From an uncultured Prevotellaceae bacterium (GTDB lineage: Bacteria > Bacteroidota > Bacteroidia > Bacteroidales > Muribaculaceae), in the NCBI GenBank assembly GCA_900318065.1, contig ONIY01000002.1:24482-88481 (forward strand): a DNA stretch of 64,000 nucleotides, given 5' to 3'. Within the stretch, counting starts at the first letter, position 1, and each line of letters begins with the position of its first letter. The notes under the pieces were generated by a model. It was given only the letters and a program-made list of their open reading frames with translations. It made no database searches and had not been told where the DNA came from. The translations under genes and the position numbers were made by a program. This document shows positions 51,888 through 59,707 of the stretch, piece by piece.

Positions 51888-52799
51888 ATGGAGCAAAATA
51901 GTAAACGCCCGTCATGGTTTATGAATCTTGTCCTGCTGTGTTGCGGGGCAATGGTGGCGCTCTTTGTGGTGTCGGTGATAATTTTTGTGTGCTTTGGGCC
52001 AAACGTCACCAGTGTGGGGCTCGGCCCGCAACTTACCGCAGTGGTGCTGCAAAACATCGTGGTGTTTATCTTGCCGGTGGTGCTGTTGGCATTGATCAAC
52101 AAGAGTGTGGAGCACCGCAAAATGGAGTCGTCGCTATGGACGGAGCATGGGCCCACGCTACGGTCGATAGCGCTGGTTGTGCTTGTCTACATCGTGGCGC
52201 TGCCTGCCATGAACTATATAGTGGACTGGAACCAGAACCTGCACCTGCCACATGCTCTTAACGGGCTGGAGAAAACGATGCGCGCGATGGAAGACGGCGC
52301 TCAGGCCGTCACCGAGCAGCTGCTCAATACCGAGTCGTGGGCGATGATGCTGATGACGGTGCTGCTGGTGGGTGTGCTCACCGGCATGGGCGAGGAAGCG
52401 TTTTTCAGGGCTGGTATGCTGGGCTCTATGAGGCATGGAGGCGTCAACCGCCATGTGGCAGTATGGACTGCCGCAATAGTGTTCAGCGCCATCCACTTGC
52501 AGTTCTACGGCTTCGTGCCGCGCATGCTGCTGGGGGCGTGGTTTGGATATGTGATGCTGTGGAGCGGCGAGGTGTGGACTCCCATCATAGCCCACGCGCT
52601 CAACAACAGTGCTGTGGTGGTGTGCACCTTCCTGGCTCACAATAAATACATCTCTGGCAATTTCCTCGAGACCCTGGGCGTGCCACAGCAGGGCGAAAAG
52701 CCATTTCTGGCAATCGCCAGCGCCATCGCAACGGCACTGGTGATATGGGCTTTCATGAGAAAAAGAGGTGAGAGGGAAGAGGTGAGAGGGAAGAGGTGA
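51888..52799 (+). CDS. CPBP family intramembrane protease
   Basis: 303 residues with eight helices. The metal and catalytic motifs are GMGEEAFFRAGMLG near residues 165-178 (EEXXXR) and FSAIHLQFYGFVPRMLLG near 204. CPBP (Abi) proteins are glutamic-type intramembrane proteases, the relatives of Rce1. The substrate is unknown. The last eleven residues (RGEREEVRGKR) are encoded by GTGAGAG/GAAGAG heptads of the adjoining repeat array, so the C-terminus changes with array length. ATG at 51888 follows the -7 box. Confidence 0.9.
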   Translation: MEQNSKRPSWFMNLVLLCCGAMVALFVVSVIIFVCFGPNVTSVGLGPQLTAVVLQNIVVFILPVVLLALINKSVEHRKMESSLWTEHGPTLRSIALVVLVYIVALPAMNYIVDWNQNLHLPHALNGLEKTMRAMEDGAQAVTEQLLNTESWAMMLMTVLLVGVLTGMGEEAFFRAGMLGSMRHGGVNRHVAVWTAAIVFSAIHLQFYGFVPRMLLGAWFGYVMLWSGEVWTPIIAHALNNSAVVVCTFLAHNKYISGNFLETLGVPQQGEKPFLAIASAIATALVIWAFMRKRGEREEVRGKR

Positions 52800-52886
52800 G
52801 AGGTGAGAGGTGAGACTGCTCGACTGCTTGACTGCTCGACCGCTCGATTTTCCATCCCCGATCCCCGATCTCCCATCCCCGATAAA
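52765..52886. repeat. Heptad/octad array overlapping the end of the CPBP gene
   Basis: AGAGGTG/AGAGGGA heptads (52765-52814), then octads CTGCTCGA, CTGCTTGA, CTGCTCGA, CCGCTCGA (52816-52847), then CCATCCC/CGATCCC/CGATCTC heptads (52850-52883). This is the same block order as at 29597 and 34289. Confidence 0.8.
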
Positions 52887-52908
52887 CAATAAACAAAAAA
52901 ATATCATC

Positions 52909-53658
52909 ATGAGAAAATTCTTATTTATTATAGCCGTTTTAGGCTCGCTTGTGGCAAACGCTCAAGAGGTGATTTGTCACCGTGGATATTGGGATGCCGA
53001 GGGCTCGGCACAGAACTCCATTAGCTCGCTTGTCAAGGCCGACTCGATAGGGGCGTGGGGCTCGGAGTTTGACGTGTGGATGACTGCCGACGGTGTGCTG
53101 GTGGTCAACCACGACGAGGCCTACGGCGGTGTGTTAATCGAGACTGCCAAGTGGAAGCAACTCAAGAACATGCGCCTCAAGAATGGCGAGAAACTGCCCA
53201 CTCTGGAGCAGATGCTCAAGTGTGGCAAGAAGCTCACCACCAAGCTCATCGTGGAGATGAAGCCTCACAACAGCAAGGCCCAGGAGCAGGAGGCGGCGAG
53301 GAAGATTGTGGCTCTTGTCAAGAAACTGAAACTGGAGGATAGGGTAGAGTATATCACCTTCTCCTATCAGGGAATGATTTGGCTCAAGGAACTTGCGCCA
53401 CAAGGCACGCCGGTCTATTATCTTAACGGCGAACTCTCTCCATCGAAGCTGGCGCCACTGGGAATGGCGGGCATCGACTACAACATAGGTGTCATGCGCG
53501 AGCACCCGCAGTGGATTGACGAGGCGCACTCGCTGGGCATGAAGGTGAACGTGTGGACCGTCAACAGCGACCGCGACATGCAGTGGTGCATCAACTACGG
53601 CGTCGACTTCATCACCACCAATGCCCCCGAGCGCCTGCAACAACTGCTGGCACCATGA
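52909..53658 (+). CDS. Exported glycerophosphodiester phosphodiesterase
   Basis: 249 residues. A signal peptide ends ANAQ (about residue 19). The GDPD TIM barrel starts with ICHRGYWDAEGSAQNSI near 22-38 and continues with EFDVWMTADGVLVVNHDE near 55-72, which together give the H, E, D and H catalytic and calcium-binding residues. Such exported enzymes release glycerol phosphate from deacylated phospholipids. The frame upstream of 52909 is translated repeat array and is excluded. Confidence 0.9.
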   Translation: MRKFLFIIAVLGSLVANAQEVICHRGYWDAEGSAQNSISSLVKADSIGAWGSEFDVWMTADGVLVVNHDEAYGGVLIETAKWKQLKNMRLKNGEKLPTLEQMLKCGKKLTTKLIVEMKPHNSKAQEQEAARKIVALVKKLKLEDRVEYITFSYQGMIWLKELAPQGTPVYYLNGELSPSKLAPLGMAGIDYNIGVMREHPQWIDEAHSLGMKVNVWTVNSDRDMQWCINYGVDFITTNAPERLQQLLAP

Positions 53659-53705
53659 CTCATTAAAAAACTTGCCAAATACCAAAAAAACTAAAAACAT
53701 TTTGT

Positions 53706-53713
53706 TACCTTTG
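53706..53713 (+). promoter_or_regulatory. -7 box of the mla operon
   Basis: TACCTTTG, 39 bases before the ATG of mlaE. Confidence 0.6.
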
Positions 53714-53752
53714 CACTTTAATAACAAAGTATAGAGGTTTATAAGATAATAT

Positions 53753-54502
53753 ATGGTACTCTTTAATTCGTTAGAGAAATTAGGTTCTTATTGCGCGCTG
53801 ATGTGGCGTAGCATTGGCGTCCCCGACAAGTGGCGGGAGTTTTTCAAGCGCTATATGGCCGAGATTTATAAACTGGGCATCGACTCTATTCCCTTGATTT
53901 TGATTGTGTCGCTGTTCATCGGCGCGCTGTGTACGCTGCTCATCAAGCTCAACATCAGCAACCCGCTGCTGCCACGATACACCGTGGGACTCACCACGCG
54001 TGAGATTATCCTGCTGGAGTTCTCGTCGTCGATCCTGTGCTTGATTCTCTCGGGAAAGATAGGCAGTAACATTGCCAGCGAGATTGGCACAATGCGCGTG
54101 ACTGAGCAAATCGACGCTCTCGACATCATGGGAATCAACAGCGCCAACTACCTGATAATGCCCAAGATAACAGGCTTGGTGACCATCATGCCGTTCCTGG
54201 TAATCATCTGTATGGTGACGAGCCTCTTTGGTGGCTTCTTGATTTGCGTGATAACGGGAATCATCGACACCGACACCTACATATACGGCATCCAGACGCT
54301 CTTCATTGAGTGGTATGTGTGGTTTGCTTTGATAAAATCTCTGTTCTTCGCCTTCATCATCGCGAGCATCTCGTCCTACTACGGCTACACCGTCAAGGGC
54401 GGCTCCATCGAGGTGGGCAAGGCAAGTACCGACGCCGTGGTGATGAGCAACATCATGATTCTCCTGGTTGACGTGCTCTTGACAAAACTGCTCATGATGT
54501 AA
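53753..54502 (+). CDS. mlaE: MlaE-like ABC transporter permease
   Basis: 249 residues with five or six helices. The central YTVGLTTREIILLEFSSSILCLILSGKIGSNIASEIGTM-type region and MRVTEQIDALDIMGINSANYLIMPKI match the MlaE/YrbE permeases. With an ATPase (MlaF, 952 bases downstream) they move phospholipids between membranes. Here the ATPase gene is separated by three small AT-rich genes, and no MCE-domain (MlaD) gene follows in the window. Confidence 0.92.
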   Translation: MVLFNSLEKLGSYCALMWRSIGVPDKWREFFKRYMAEIYKLGIDSIPLILIVSLFIGALCTLLIKLNISNPLLPRYTVGLTTREIILLEFSSSILCLILSGKIGSNIASEIGTMRVTEQIDALDIMGINSANYLIMPKITGLVTIMPFLVIICMVTSLFGGFLICVITGIIDTDTYIYGIQTLFIEWYVWFALIKSLFFAFIIASISSYYGYTVKGGSIEVGKASTDAVVMSNIMILLVDVLLTKLLMM

Positions 54503-54519
54503 ATTTATTTCATTTATTT

Positions 54520-54750
54520 ATGGACAAAAAGACACAAGATATTGCTTATTTCATTTCTTTCTGCATTGAGCAGTATAAGAATGAACATGCCATGACAGGC
54601 ACTCAGGCAATGCGTTGCTTTGATGAGTATGGTGTCTTGGAATATTTGTCAATGAATTATGAAACAATGCACACCCAGAGCCGACAATGGATCCTGGAAG
54701 ATTTAAATGATTTCATTAAATCAAGAAGAAAGGAGGAGTCTGGAACATGA
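54520..54750 (+). CDS. DUF3791 protein, antitoxin-like partner of DUF3990
   Basis: 76 residues, mostly helical. QDIAYFISFCIEQYKNEHAMTG near residue 6, the YGVLEYLSMNYETMHTQSRQWILED stretch and the end KSRRKE match DUF3791. DUF3791 genes usually precede DUF3990 genes; a role as antitoxin is an inference from this pairing. The gene overlaps the next by four bases (ATGA). G+C content is low compared with mlaE. Confidence 0.85.
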   Translation: MDKKTQDIAYFISFCIEQYKNEHAMTGTQAMRCFDEYGVLEYLSMNYETMHTQSRQWILEDLNDFIKSRRKEESGT

Positions 54751-55232
54751 AATTATATCATGGAAGTTTGGTCATCGTTGATGCACCACTAATCCTTGAG
54801 TCAAGAAGAACTCTTGATTATGGAAAAGGTTTTTACACAACTACATCAAGAAAACAAGCCGAGGATTGGGTTAAGCGTCGACTGAACAGTGAAGAAAAAG
54901 AGTGTGGTTTTGTTAATGTATATGAGTTTGATAAAGAATTAGCGTCAACACTAAATGTGCTGATATTTGACTCTCCAACCGAGGCGTGGGTTGATTTTGT
55001 GATGCAAAACCGTACTATTAAAGATTTTACCCATGACTATGATATAGTTTATGGACCTGTAGCAAACGATAGGGTTTATGCTGCGTTTGCTCTCTTTGAG
55101 GGAGGTTTCTTGAATAAGCAAGAATTGATTTCTGAGCTCAAAACTTATAAGTTGGTTGATCAGTATTTGTTTCACACCGATAGGTCATTAACAACTCTAT
55201 CGTTTATTGAGGCCAAGGAGATAAGATTATGA
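54747..55232 (+). CDS. DUF3990 protein, predicted ADP-ribosyltransferase-fold toxin
   Basis: 161 residues. LYHGSLVIVDAP near residue 3, TLDYGKGFYTTTSRKQAEDW near 22-41 and NDRVYAAFALFEGG near 105-120 match DUF3990. The H-G and G-F-Y-T-T arrangement is what is seen in ADP-ribosyltransferase-fold proteins. No signal peptide, so cytoplasmic action is likely. Overlaps the previous gene and the next by four bases each, so the three are tightly coupled. In 54781-54840 the G+C is 35%, against 53% in 54061-54120 of mlaE. Confidence 0.85.
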   Translation: MKLYHGSLVIVDAPLILESRRTLDYGKGFYTTTSRKQAEDWVKRRLNSEEKECGFVNVYEFDKELASTLNVLIFDSPTEAWVDFVMQNRTIKDFTHDYDIVYGPVANDRVYAAFALFEGGFLNKQELISELKTYKLVDQYLFHTDRSLTTLSFIEAKEIRL

Positions 55233-55453
55233 ATTTAAATGTCAATCAAGAAAATCTATACTTGCTGTTGCCTTCAAAGGTGGCATGGATAGCAAGCATG
55301 ATAACCGAAGACAAGGGCATAAGCATTGTTGATGCGATAAAAGAAATATATCAGTCGCCAACGTATAGCATGCTAGAAAAAGAAGATACAAAAATGTGGC
55401 ATTTGGGTCCAGTGGCTTTGTATCAAGATATTCAACAAGATTTAAGTCGATAA
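55229..55453 (+). CDS. Small helical third gene of the DUF3791/DUF3990 cassette
   Basis: 74 residues. PSKVAWIASMITEDKGISIVDAIKEIYQSPTYSMLEKEDTKMWHLGP has the look of the companion ORF seen in other DUF3990 loci (ending in ...EETKLW-SP...). It could be a second antitoxin or a structural partner. Its stop lies one base before the mlaF start, so mlaF translation may depend on it. AT-rich like the two genes before it. Confidence 0.7.
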   Translation: MNLNVNQENLYLLLPSKVAWIASMITEDKGISIVDAIKEIYQSPTYSMLEKEDTKMWHLGPVALYQDIQQDLSR

Positions 55454-55454
55454 A

Positions 55455-56261
55455 ATGATAGAAGTAAAAAACGTTGAGAAGTCGTTCGACGAGGAGGGCG
55501 GTAAGCGCCAGGTGCTCTTTGGCATCAATGCCAAGTTCTATGATGGCAAGGTGAACTTGATTATAGGCCAGAGTGGGTCGGGAAAGACCGTGCTGGTGAA
55601 GAACCTTGTGGGGTTGTTTAAGCCCGACAAGGGGGAGATTCTCTACGACGGTCGCGACATCACCAAGCTCGAGGACAAGGAAATGAAAGAGCTGCGCAAG
55701 GAGATAGGAATGCTGTTCCAGGGCTCGGCACTCTTCGACAGCGAGACGGTGATGGGCAACGTGATGTTCCCCTTGAAGATGTTCTCCAAGATGAGCGCTG
55801 CCGAGCAGCGAGAGCGCGCACAGTTCTGTATCGACCGTGTGAACCTCACCGGCAGCGAGAACAAGTATCCCAGCGAGCTGAGTGGTGGCATGCAGAAGCG
55901 TTGCGCCATTGCACGAGCCATTGCCCTGAACCCAAAGTACCTCTTCTGTGATGAGCCCAACTCGGGCCTCGACCCCAAGACCTCGATCGTGATTGATGAA
56001 CTGCTCTATGACATCACCCACGAGTTTGGCATCACCACCATCATCAACACCCACGACATGAACTCGGTGATGGGAATAGGCGAGAACATCGTCTTTATCT
56101 TCAAGGGCCACGTGGGATGGGTGGGCAACAAAGACGAGATTTACAACGTCGACAACGACGACTTGAACAACTTCGTCTACGCCACCGACCTCTTTGCCGA
56201 CGTGCGCAAGTACCGACTGAAGCATGGCTACAAGCGCACCCGCATGACTCAGACAAAATGA
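55455..56261 (+). CDS. mlaF: MlaF-like ABC transporter ATPase
   Basis: 268 residues. Walker A GQSGSGKT near residues 37-44, the Q-loop in LFQGSALFDSETV, signature LSGGMQKRCAIARA near 140, and Walker B YLFCDEPNSGLD near 160, followed by a switch histidine in INTHDMNS. The SALFDSxTV motif after the Q-loop is typical of MlaF. It works with the MlaE permease in phospholipid transport. Translation begins two bases after the stop of the cassette gene. Confidence 0.92.
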   Translation: MIEVKNVEKSFDEEGGKRQVLFGINAKFYDGKVNLIIGQSGSGKTVLVKNLVGLFKPDKGEILYDGRDITKLEDKEMKELRKEIGMLFQGSALFDSETVMGNVMFPLKMFSKMSAAEQRERAQFCIDRVNLTGSENKYPSELSGGMQKRCAIARAIALNPKYLFCDEPNSGLDPKTSIVIDELLYDITHEFGITTIINTHDMNSVMGIGENIVFIFKGHVGWVGNKDEIYNVDNDDLNNFVYATDLFADVRKYRLKHGYKRTRMTQTK

Positions 56262-56346
56262 GAATTGCCAAATTAAACCTTAAGAGCACGGATTCATCTA
56301 ATATCTTGAGGATTATTCTATATTAACAATTTATTTTTTAGGTTTT

Positions 56347-56865
56347 ATGAAAAAAACACTCTTTACGTTGATGCTGATGATTGCATCGGCATTTGCGATT
56401 AATGCACAGAGCTTAACTGGCAAAGAATGGTGCACCATGATTCCTGATGAGGATGGTAATCAAATTGCACTTGAGATGACTTTTAAAGACAACGGTTCGT
56501 GTGAAATAGAACTCGTTGCTGTCGAGGAAATGAAAGAAAGTGGTGCGAAGCTAATTATTGAGGTGGAAATTGATATTCCTGGCACTTACACCCTCAAAGA
56601 GGATAATCTTAATGTTACCTTAATTAAAGAAAAAGCCAAAGTTGATTTCGATGTAGATATTGAGGGCGTGGATGCTCAAACTAAGGCTTTGATGAAGCAG
56701 ATGATAAAACCAGAGCTTGAGAAAAACAAAGAAGAGGTTATAAATGAGTCGTTAAAGTCTCTTCCTGCTCTGGGTGAGATGAAGGTTGTTTCGCTCGATA
56801 ACAACAGGCTCGTTCTTACCGACGCAAGTGGCACCAAGATGGATTTCTATGCAAAGAAGGATTAA
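56347..56865 (+). CDS. Exported protein of unknown function, AT-rich
   Basis: 172 residues. A signal peptide ends INAQ (about residue 20). SLTGKEWCTMIPDEDGNQIALEMTFKDNGSCEIE suggests a lipocalin-like or DUF4923-like beta barrel at the start, followed by an acidic and lysine-rich part. No clear domain can be assigned. G+C in 56581-56640 is 33%, well below most neighbours, so it may have been acquired with or after the cassette upstream. A strong terminator follows. Confidence 0.65.
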   Translation: MKKTLFTLMLMIASAFAINAQSLTGKEWCTMIPDEDGNQIALEMTFKDNGSCEIELVAVEEMKESGAKLIIEVEIDIPGTYTLKEDNLNVTLIKEKAKVDFDVDIEGVDAQTKALMKQMIKPELEKNKEEVINESLKSLPALGEMKVVSLDNNRLVLTDASGTKMDFYAKKD

Positions 56866-56891
56866 TCGCTCCTGAAGCAACACACATACAC

Positions 56892-56930
56892 AGAGCGCGA
56901 GGGCAAAGCTGTCCAGCGCTCTTTTTTTTT
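56892..56930 (+). terminator. Intrinsic terminator
   Basis: AGAGCGC (56892-56898) and GCGCTCT (56916-56922) with a 17-base loop, then a run of nine T residues. Confidence 0.7.
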
Positions 56931-56995
56931 CGCCTGGCAAGAAAAATGGTTAATAAAAAAATATGTTTTCGTTAGGAAGGTTCCTAAGAAATTTG

Positions 56996-57003
56996 TATTT
57001 TTG
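56996..57003 (+). promoter_or_regulatory. -7 box for the deoxynucleoside kinase pseudogene
   Basis: TATTTTTG, 36 bases before the ATG at 57040. An intact promoter in front of a broken gene. Confidence 0.55.
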
Positions 57004-57039
57004 CCGTCGAGAAAACAAAACTCTTTTTCTCCTGCTCAC

Positions 57040-57635
57040 ATGCACATTGTCATAGCCGGAAATATAGGTTCAGGAAAGTCGACGCTCACGCGGTTGCTGG
57101 CGCAGCATTATGGGTGGACACCACGCTATGAGAGTGTCGCCCACAACCCCTATCTCGAAGACTATTACCACGACATCCAGCGATGGTCGTTCAACCTTGA
57201 GGTTTATTTCCTCAAGGAGCGATTTCGCGACCTGCTCGCAATATCGCATGCTCAAGACGTGTTTATGTCTTTGTGGCCAACAACCGCGCCATGGGCAACA
57301 TCTCGGAACGAGACTTCGAGACCTATATGGAACTCTTTGAGCAGATGCTCACTGTGGTGAAACTGCCCGACCTGATGATTTACCTGCGCTCCTCGGTAGA
57401 GCACCTGGTATCCAACATCCAGAAGCGTGGCCGCGACTATGAGCAGACCATGCAGATTGAATATCTCGACAACCTAAACCGCCGCTACGAGGACTTCATC
57501 AACAACCACTACAAGGGACGCGTGATGATTGTCGAAAAGGACAACCTCGACTTCGAGAACCGGCCCGAAGACTTCGTGGGAATCACTAACCGCATCGACT
57601 CGCTGCTCTACGGCTTGTTCCCAATAAACAGGTGA
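57040..57635 (+). pseudogene. Deoxynucleoside kinase, broken by a small internal deletion
   Basis: Codons 1-74 (57040-57261) give a normal kinase start with the P-loop GNIGSGKST, equal in layout to the intact paralog at 57787. After AQDV the reading frame is lost; from 57261 on another frame continues VYVFVANNRAMGNISERDFETY and runs normally to the stop at 57635. Aligned to the paralog, ten codons plus one base (31 nucleotides) are missing, including the conserved QDR(S/T) motif that carries the catalytic arginine. The remaining C-terminal part has the LID motif (QKRGRDYEQT). No functional kinase can be made. Loss looks recent since both halves are still well conserved. Confidence 0.85.
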
Positions 57636-57780
57636 GAGGTGAGAGGTGAGAGGTGAGAGGTGAGAGGGAAGAGTTCTCTACTACTCAACTATTTTACTAA
57701 AAAACTGAGAACTGATGACTGAGAACTGAAAACTGATAACTGATAACTTAAAACTTAAAACTTAACACTTAACACTTAAT
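57636..57780. repeat. Heptad arrays between the kinase pseudogene and its paralog
   Basis: Five GTGAGAG heptads (57633-57668), then ACTCAACT octads, then CTGAGAA/CTGAAAA/CTGATAA heptads, then CTTAAAA/CTTAACA heptads up to 57778. The same four types as at 12735 and 37030. Confidence 0.75.
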
Positions 57781-57786
57781 ATCGTT

Positions 57787-58407
57787 ATGCACATAGCAAT
57801 ATCAGGAAACATAGGTTGTGGCAAGACCACGTTGACACGCATGCTCGCCGAGCATTACGGGTGGGAGCCACGCTTTGAGTCGGTGACCAATAACCCCTAT
57901 CTTGCCGACTTCTACGACGACATGGAGCGCTGGTCGTTCAATCTGCAGATCTACTTCCTCAACAAGCGATTCAAGGATGTGGTGGAGATCTCCAAGAGCG
58001 ACAGCGTCATCATTCAGGACCGCACAATCTTTGAGGATGCTTGCATCTTTGCCCCTAACCTCCACAATCAGGGCAAGATGAGTGACCGAGACTTCGAGAC
58101 CTATCAAGACCTGTTCCAGCTCATGATGTCGCTCGTGGAGAAACCCGACTTGATGATCTACATCCGCTCAAGCATCTCAACGCTTGTGGGACAAATCCAG
58201 AAACGTGGACGCGAGTACGAGCAGACCATTCGCCTCGACTACCTCCAGGGTCTGGAACGACTCTACGAGAAATGGATAGAAGGCTACGAGGGCAAGCTCA
58301 TCATCATCGACGGCGACAACTGCAAGTTTGGCGACCGACCCGAAGACTTCGCCAAGGTAACAGAGCGAATCGACGGATTGCTCTACGGCCTCTTCCCAAT
58401 CATGTGA
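57787..58407 (+). CDS. Deoxynucleoside kinase
   Basis: 206 residues. P-loop GNIGCGKT at residues 8-15, QDRT (DRS-type catalytic motif) at 77-80, and LID QKRGREYEQT near 147. This matches the dAdo/dGuo kinase family that phosphorylates deoxynucleosides for salvage. The full-length paralog of the pseudogene at 57040. Which nucleoside is used cannot be told from sequence. Starts directly after the repeat array. Confidence 0.9.
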   Translation: MHIAISGNIGCGKTTLTRMLAEHYGWEPRFESVTNNPYLADFYDDMERWSFNLQIYFLNKRFKDVVEISKSDSVIIQDRTIFEDACIFAPNLHNQGKMSDRDFETYQDLFQLMMSLVEKPDLMIYIRSSISTLVGQIQKRGREYEQTIRLDYLQGLERLYEKWIEGYEGKLIIIDGDNCKFGDRPEDFAKVTERIDGLLYGLFPIM

Positions 58408-58426
58408 CCTGTGTAATTGATATGAC

Positions 58427-58488
58427 CCCCATCGGGGCGACAGATGATAAGTTGATAATTTATCCTGTCGCCCCGATGGGGTTGCTTT
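58427..58488 (+). terminator. Terminator with a perfect 17-base stem
   Basis: CCCCATCGGGGCGACAG (58427-58443) and CTGTCGCCCCGATGGGG (58465-58481), then TTGCTTTTTG. Likely terminator for the kinase gene and perhaps for both strands. Confidence 0.75.
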
Positions 58489-58510
58489 TTGTGTGGGGTG
58501 GTATAGTAAA

Positions 58511-58541
58511 CAGGGGTTTCGTGCTTCGCACTCCACCCCTG
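58511..58541. other. Hairpin before the cupin gene end
   Basis: CAGGGGT (58511-58517) and ACCCCTG (58535-58541) flank a second small stem GTGC-TTC-GCAC. It may end transcription of the minus-strand cupin gene, which stops at 58577. Confidence 0.4.
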
Positions 58542-58576
58542 CCTAAACTCTTGCTCTATTTATCGTGCTATTGAGA

Positions 58577-59032
58577 TTACCACTTTAATGGCTCTTGGAG
58601 GATGTTGCCGTCTACCATTGGGCTGTCGTCTTGGGTGAAGGGGGTGCCGTTGTACTGCACGCAGAGCATGGTCAAGTTCTCGGTGCCGGTGTTCTTGAGG
58701 GCGCGCTTGCCATTGGGCGACACACGCACCACGCTGCCTTCGGTCACAGGGAAGATCTCGCCGTCAACCTGGTACTGGCCCTCGCCGCGCAGGATGAAGT
58801 AGAGCTCCTCGTGAGTCTTGTGGGTGTGCAGGAAACCGCTGTCCTGGCCAGGAACGAGAGTCTGGAACGAGAACTCGGCAGCGGCAGCGCCCACGGCCTG
58901 TCCTCCAAACACCTTGCCCTGGATAGTGATGTCGGGACCCATTGGCAACTCATGTTCAATAATCTCGTTGATTTTGCCAAAGCTGGCAGCGGCAAAGTTT
59001 GCTCCTTGTGCGATAGTTTCAATCTGTTTCAT
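58577..59032 (-). CDS. Cupin domain protein
   Basis: 151 residues. The cupin motif HTHKTHEELYFILRGEGQYQVDGEIFPV lies near residues 67-95, with two histidines and a glutamate as metal ligands, and the second motif SVVRVSPNGKRALKNTGTENL follows. The activity is unknown; single-domain cupins near HxlR regulators often act on quinones or reactive small molecules. It lies 21 bases after the HxlR gene and is probably its regulated target. Confidence 0.87.
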   Translation of the reverse strand: MKQIETIAQGANFAAASFGKINEIIEHELPMGPDITIQGKVFGGQAVGAAAAEFSFQTLVPGQDSGFLHTHKTHEELYFILRGEGQYQVDGEIFPVTEGSVVRVSPNGKRALKNTGTENLTMLCVQYNGTPFTQDDSPMVDGNILQEPLKW

Positions 59033-59053
59033 TGTGATAAAATTTTAAAGTGA

Positions 59054-59425
59054 TTATTTTGTGTTATATTTCTTGCGATCGTTCATGATGGCAGCAAGAT
59101 TGCTCAATGCCCAGTCAATCAGGCTGTTGATGTGAGGCATGAGCGACTTGCCACGCTCGGTGATGCTGTACTCCACGCGTGGTGGAATCTCGGCGAATGC
59201 CTCGCGGCGCACCAGTCCATCGGCCTCGAGGTTCTTCAAGGTTACCGTGAGCATCTTCTGTGAGATGTCGGGGATGGCAGCCTGAATCTCGGAGTAGCGC
59301 ATCGCCTCCTGCTTTCCGCTCAGGGTATACATCACTAGCATCGACCATCGGTCGCTGATGCGCGCCAGGATGTTGCGGATAGGGCAGTCGGGGTAATGCG
59401 GATCTACAATAATGTCTCGAAACAT
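59054..59425 (-). CDS. HxlR family transcriptional regulator
   Basis: 123 residues. The family core is present: YPDCPIRNILARISDRWSMLVMYTLSG with the conserved cysteine near residue 14, then the winged helix RYSEIQAAIPDISQKMLTVTLKNLEADGLVRRE and YSITERGKSL. HxlR regulators respond to aldehydes, disulfide stress or quinones through the N-terminal cysteine. The upstream region holds repeated GTTACNAAC-like sequences around the -7 box at 59475-59482, possible operator sites. Likely controls itself and the cupin gene. Confidence 0.9.
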   Translation of the reverse strand: MFRDIIVDPHYPDCPIRNILARISDRWSMLVMYTLSGKQEAMRYSEIQAAIPDISQKMLTVTLKNLEADGLVRREAFAEIPPRVEYSITERGKSLMPHINSLIDWALSNLAAIMNDRKKYNTK

Positions 59426-59474
59426 AATAATCTTACCGTTTTTATTGTTACTAACTTTTCGTTTGTTTCGGTTG

Positions 59475-59482
59475 CAAAGTTA
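59475..59482 (-). promoter_or_regulatory. -7 box for hxlR
   Basis: TAACTTTG on the minus strand, 49 bases before the ATG at 59425. Confidence 0.55.
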
Positions 59483-59647
59483 CAAACAATGCAACAATCC
59501 ACCAAGAACGTTACAAAACCCGCGTAACGCACTTTCATGTTAGTATTTAGAGAAACAGATAGTTACAAAACCAACTTTTATGCTTTGTTAAGGATTTATC
59601 TTTATTAAGAGGCGGCTTTTCAAAATACTTTAAAAGGAACTCTTCAC

Positions 59648-59707
59648 TTAGCGAACAATGACCTTGCGGCCTTCATGGATGTAAATGCCTGTGGTCGTTG
59701 GACGGCT
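59648..59707 (-). pseudogene. Remnant of a secreted protein C-terminus (T9SS sorting-tail like)
   Basis: On the minus strand the last codons before a stop at 59648-59650 read RPTTTGIYIHEGRKVIVR, the pattern of C-terminal sorting tails of type IX secretion cargo. No protein frame continues upstream: the same DNA from about 59706 becomes a tannase-like fragment on the plus strand. Only the end of the original gene is left. Confidence 0.5.

Noticed and set aside
57001-57360. An independent small ORF ending at 57360
   Set aside because: It is the front half of the frameshifted kinase followed by out-of-frame codons.
59426-59640. The AT-rich gap upstream of hxlR as a site for a small RNA or tRNA
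   Set aside because: No cloverleaf, promoter-terminator pair or conserved structure could be seen beyond the hxlR promoter.
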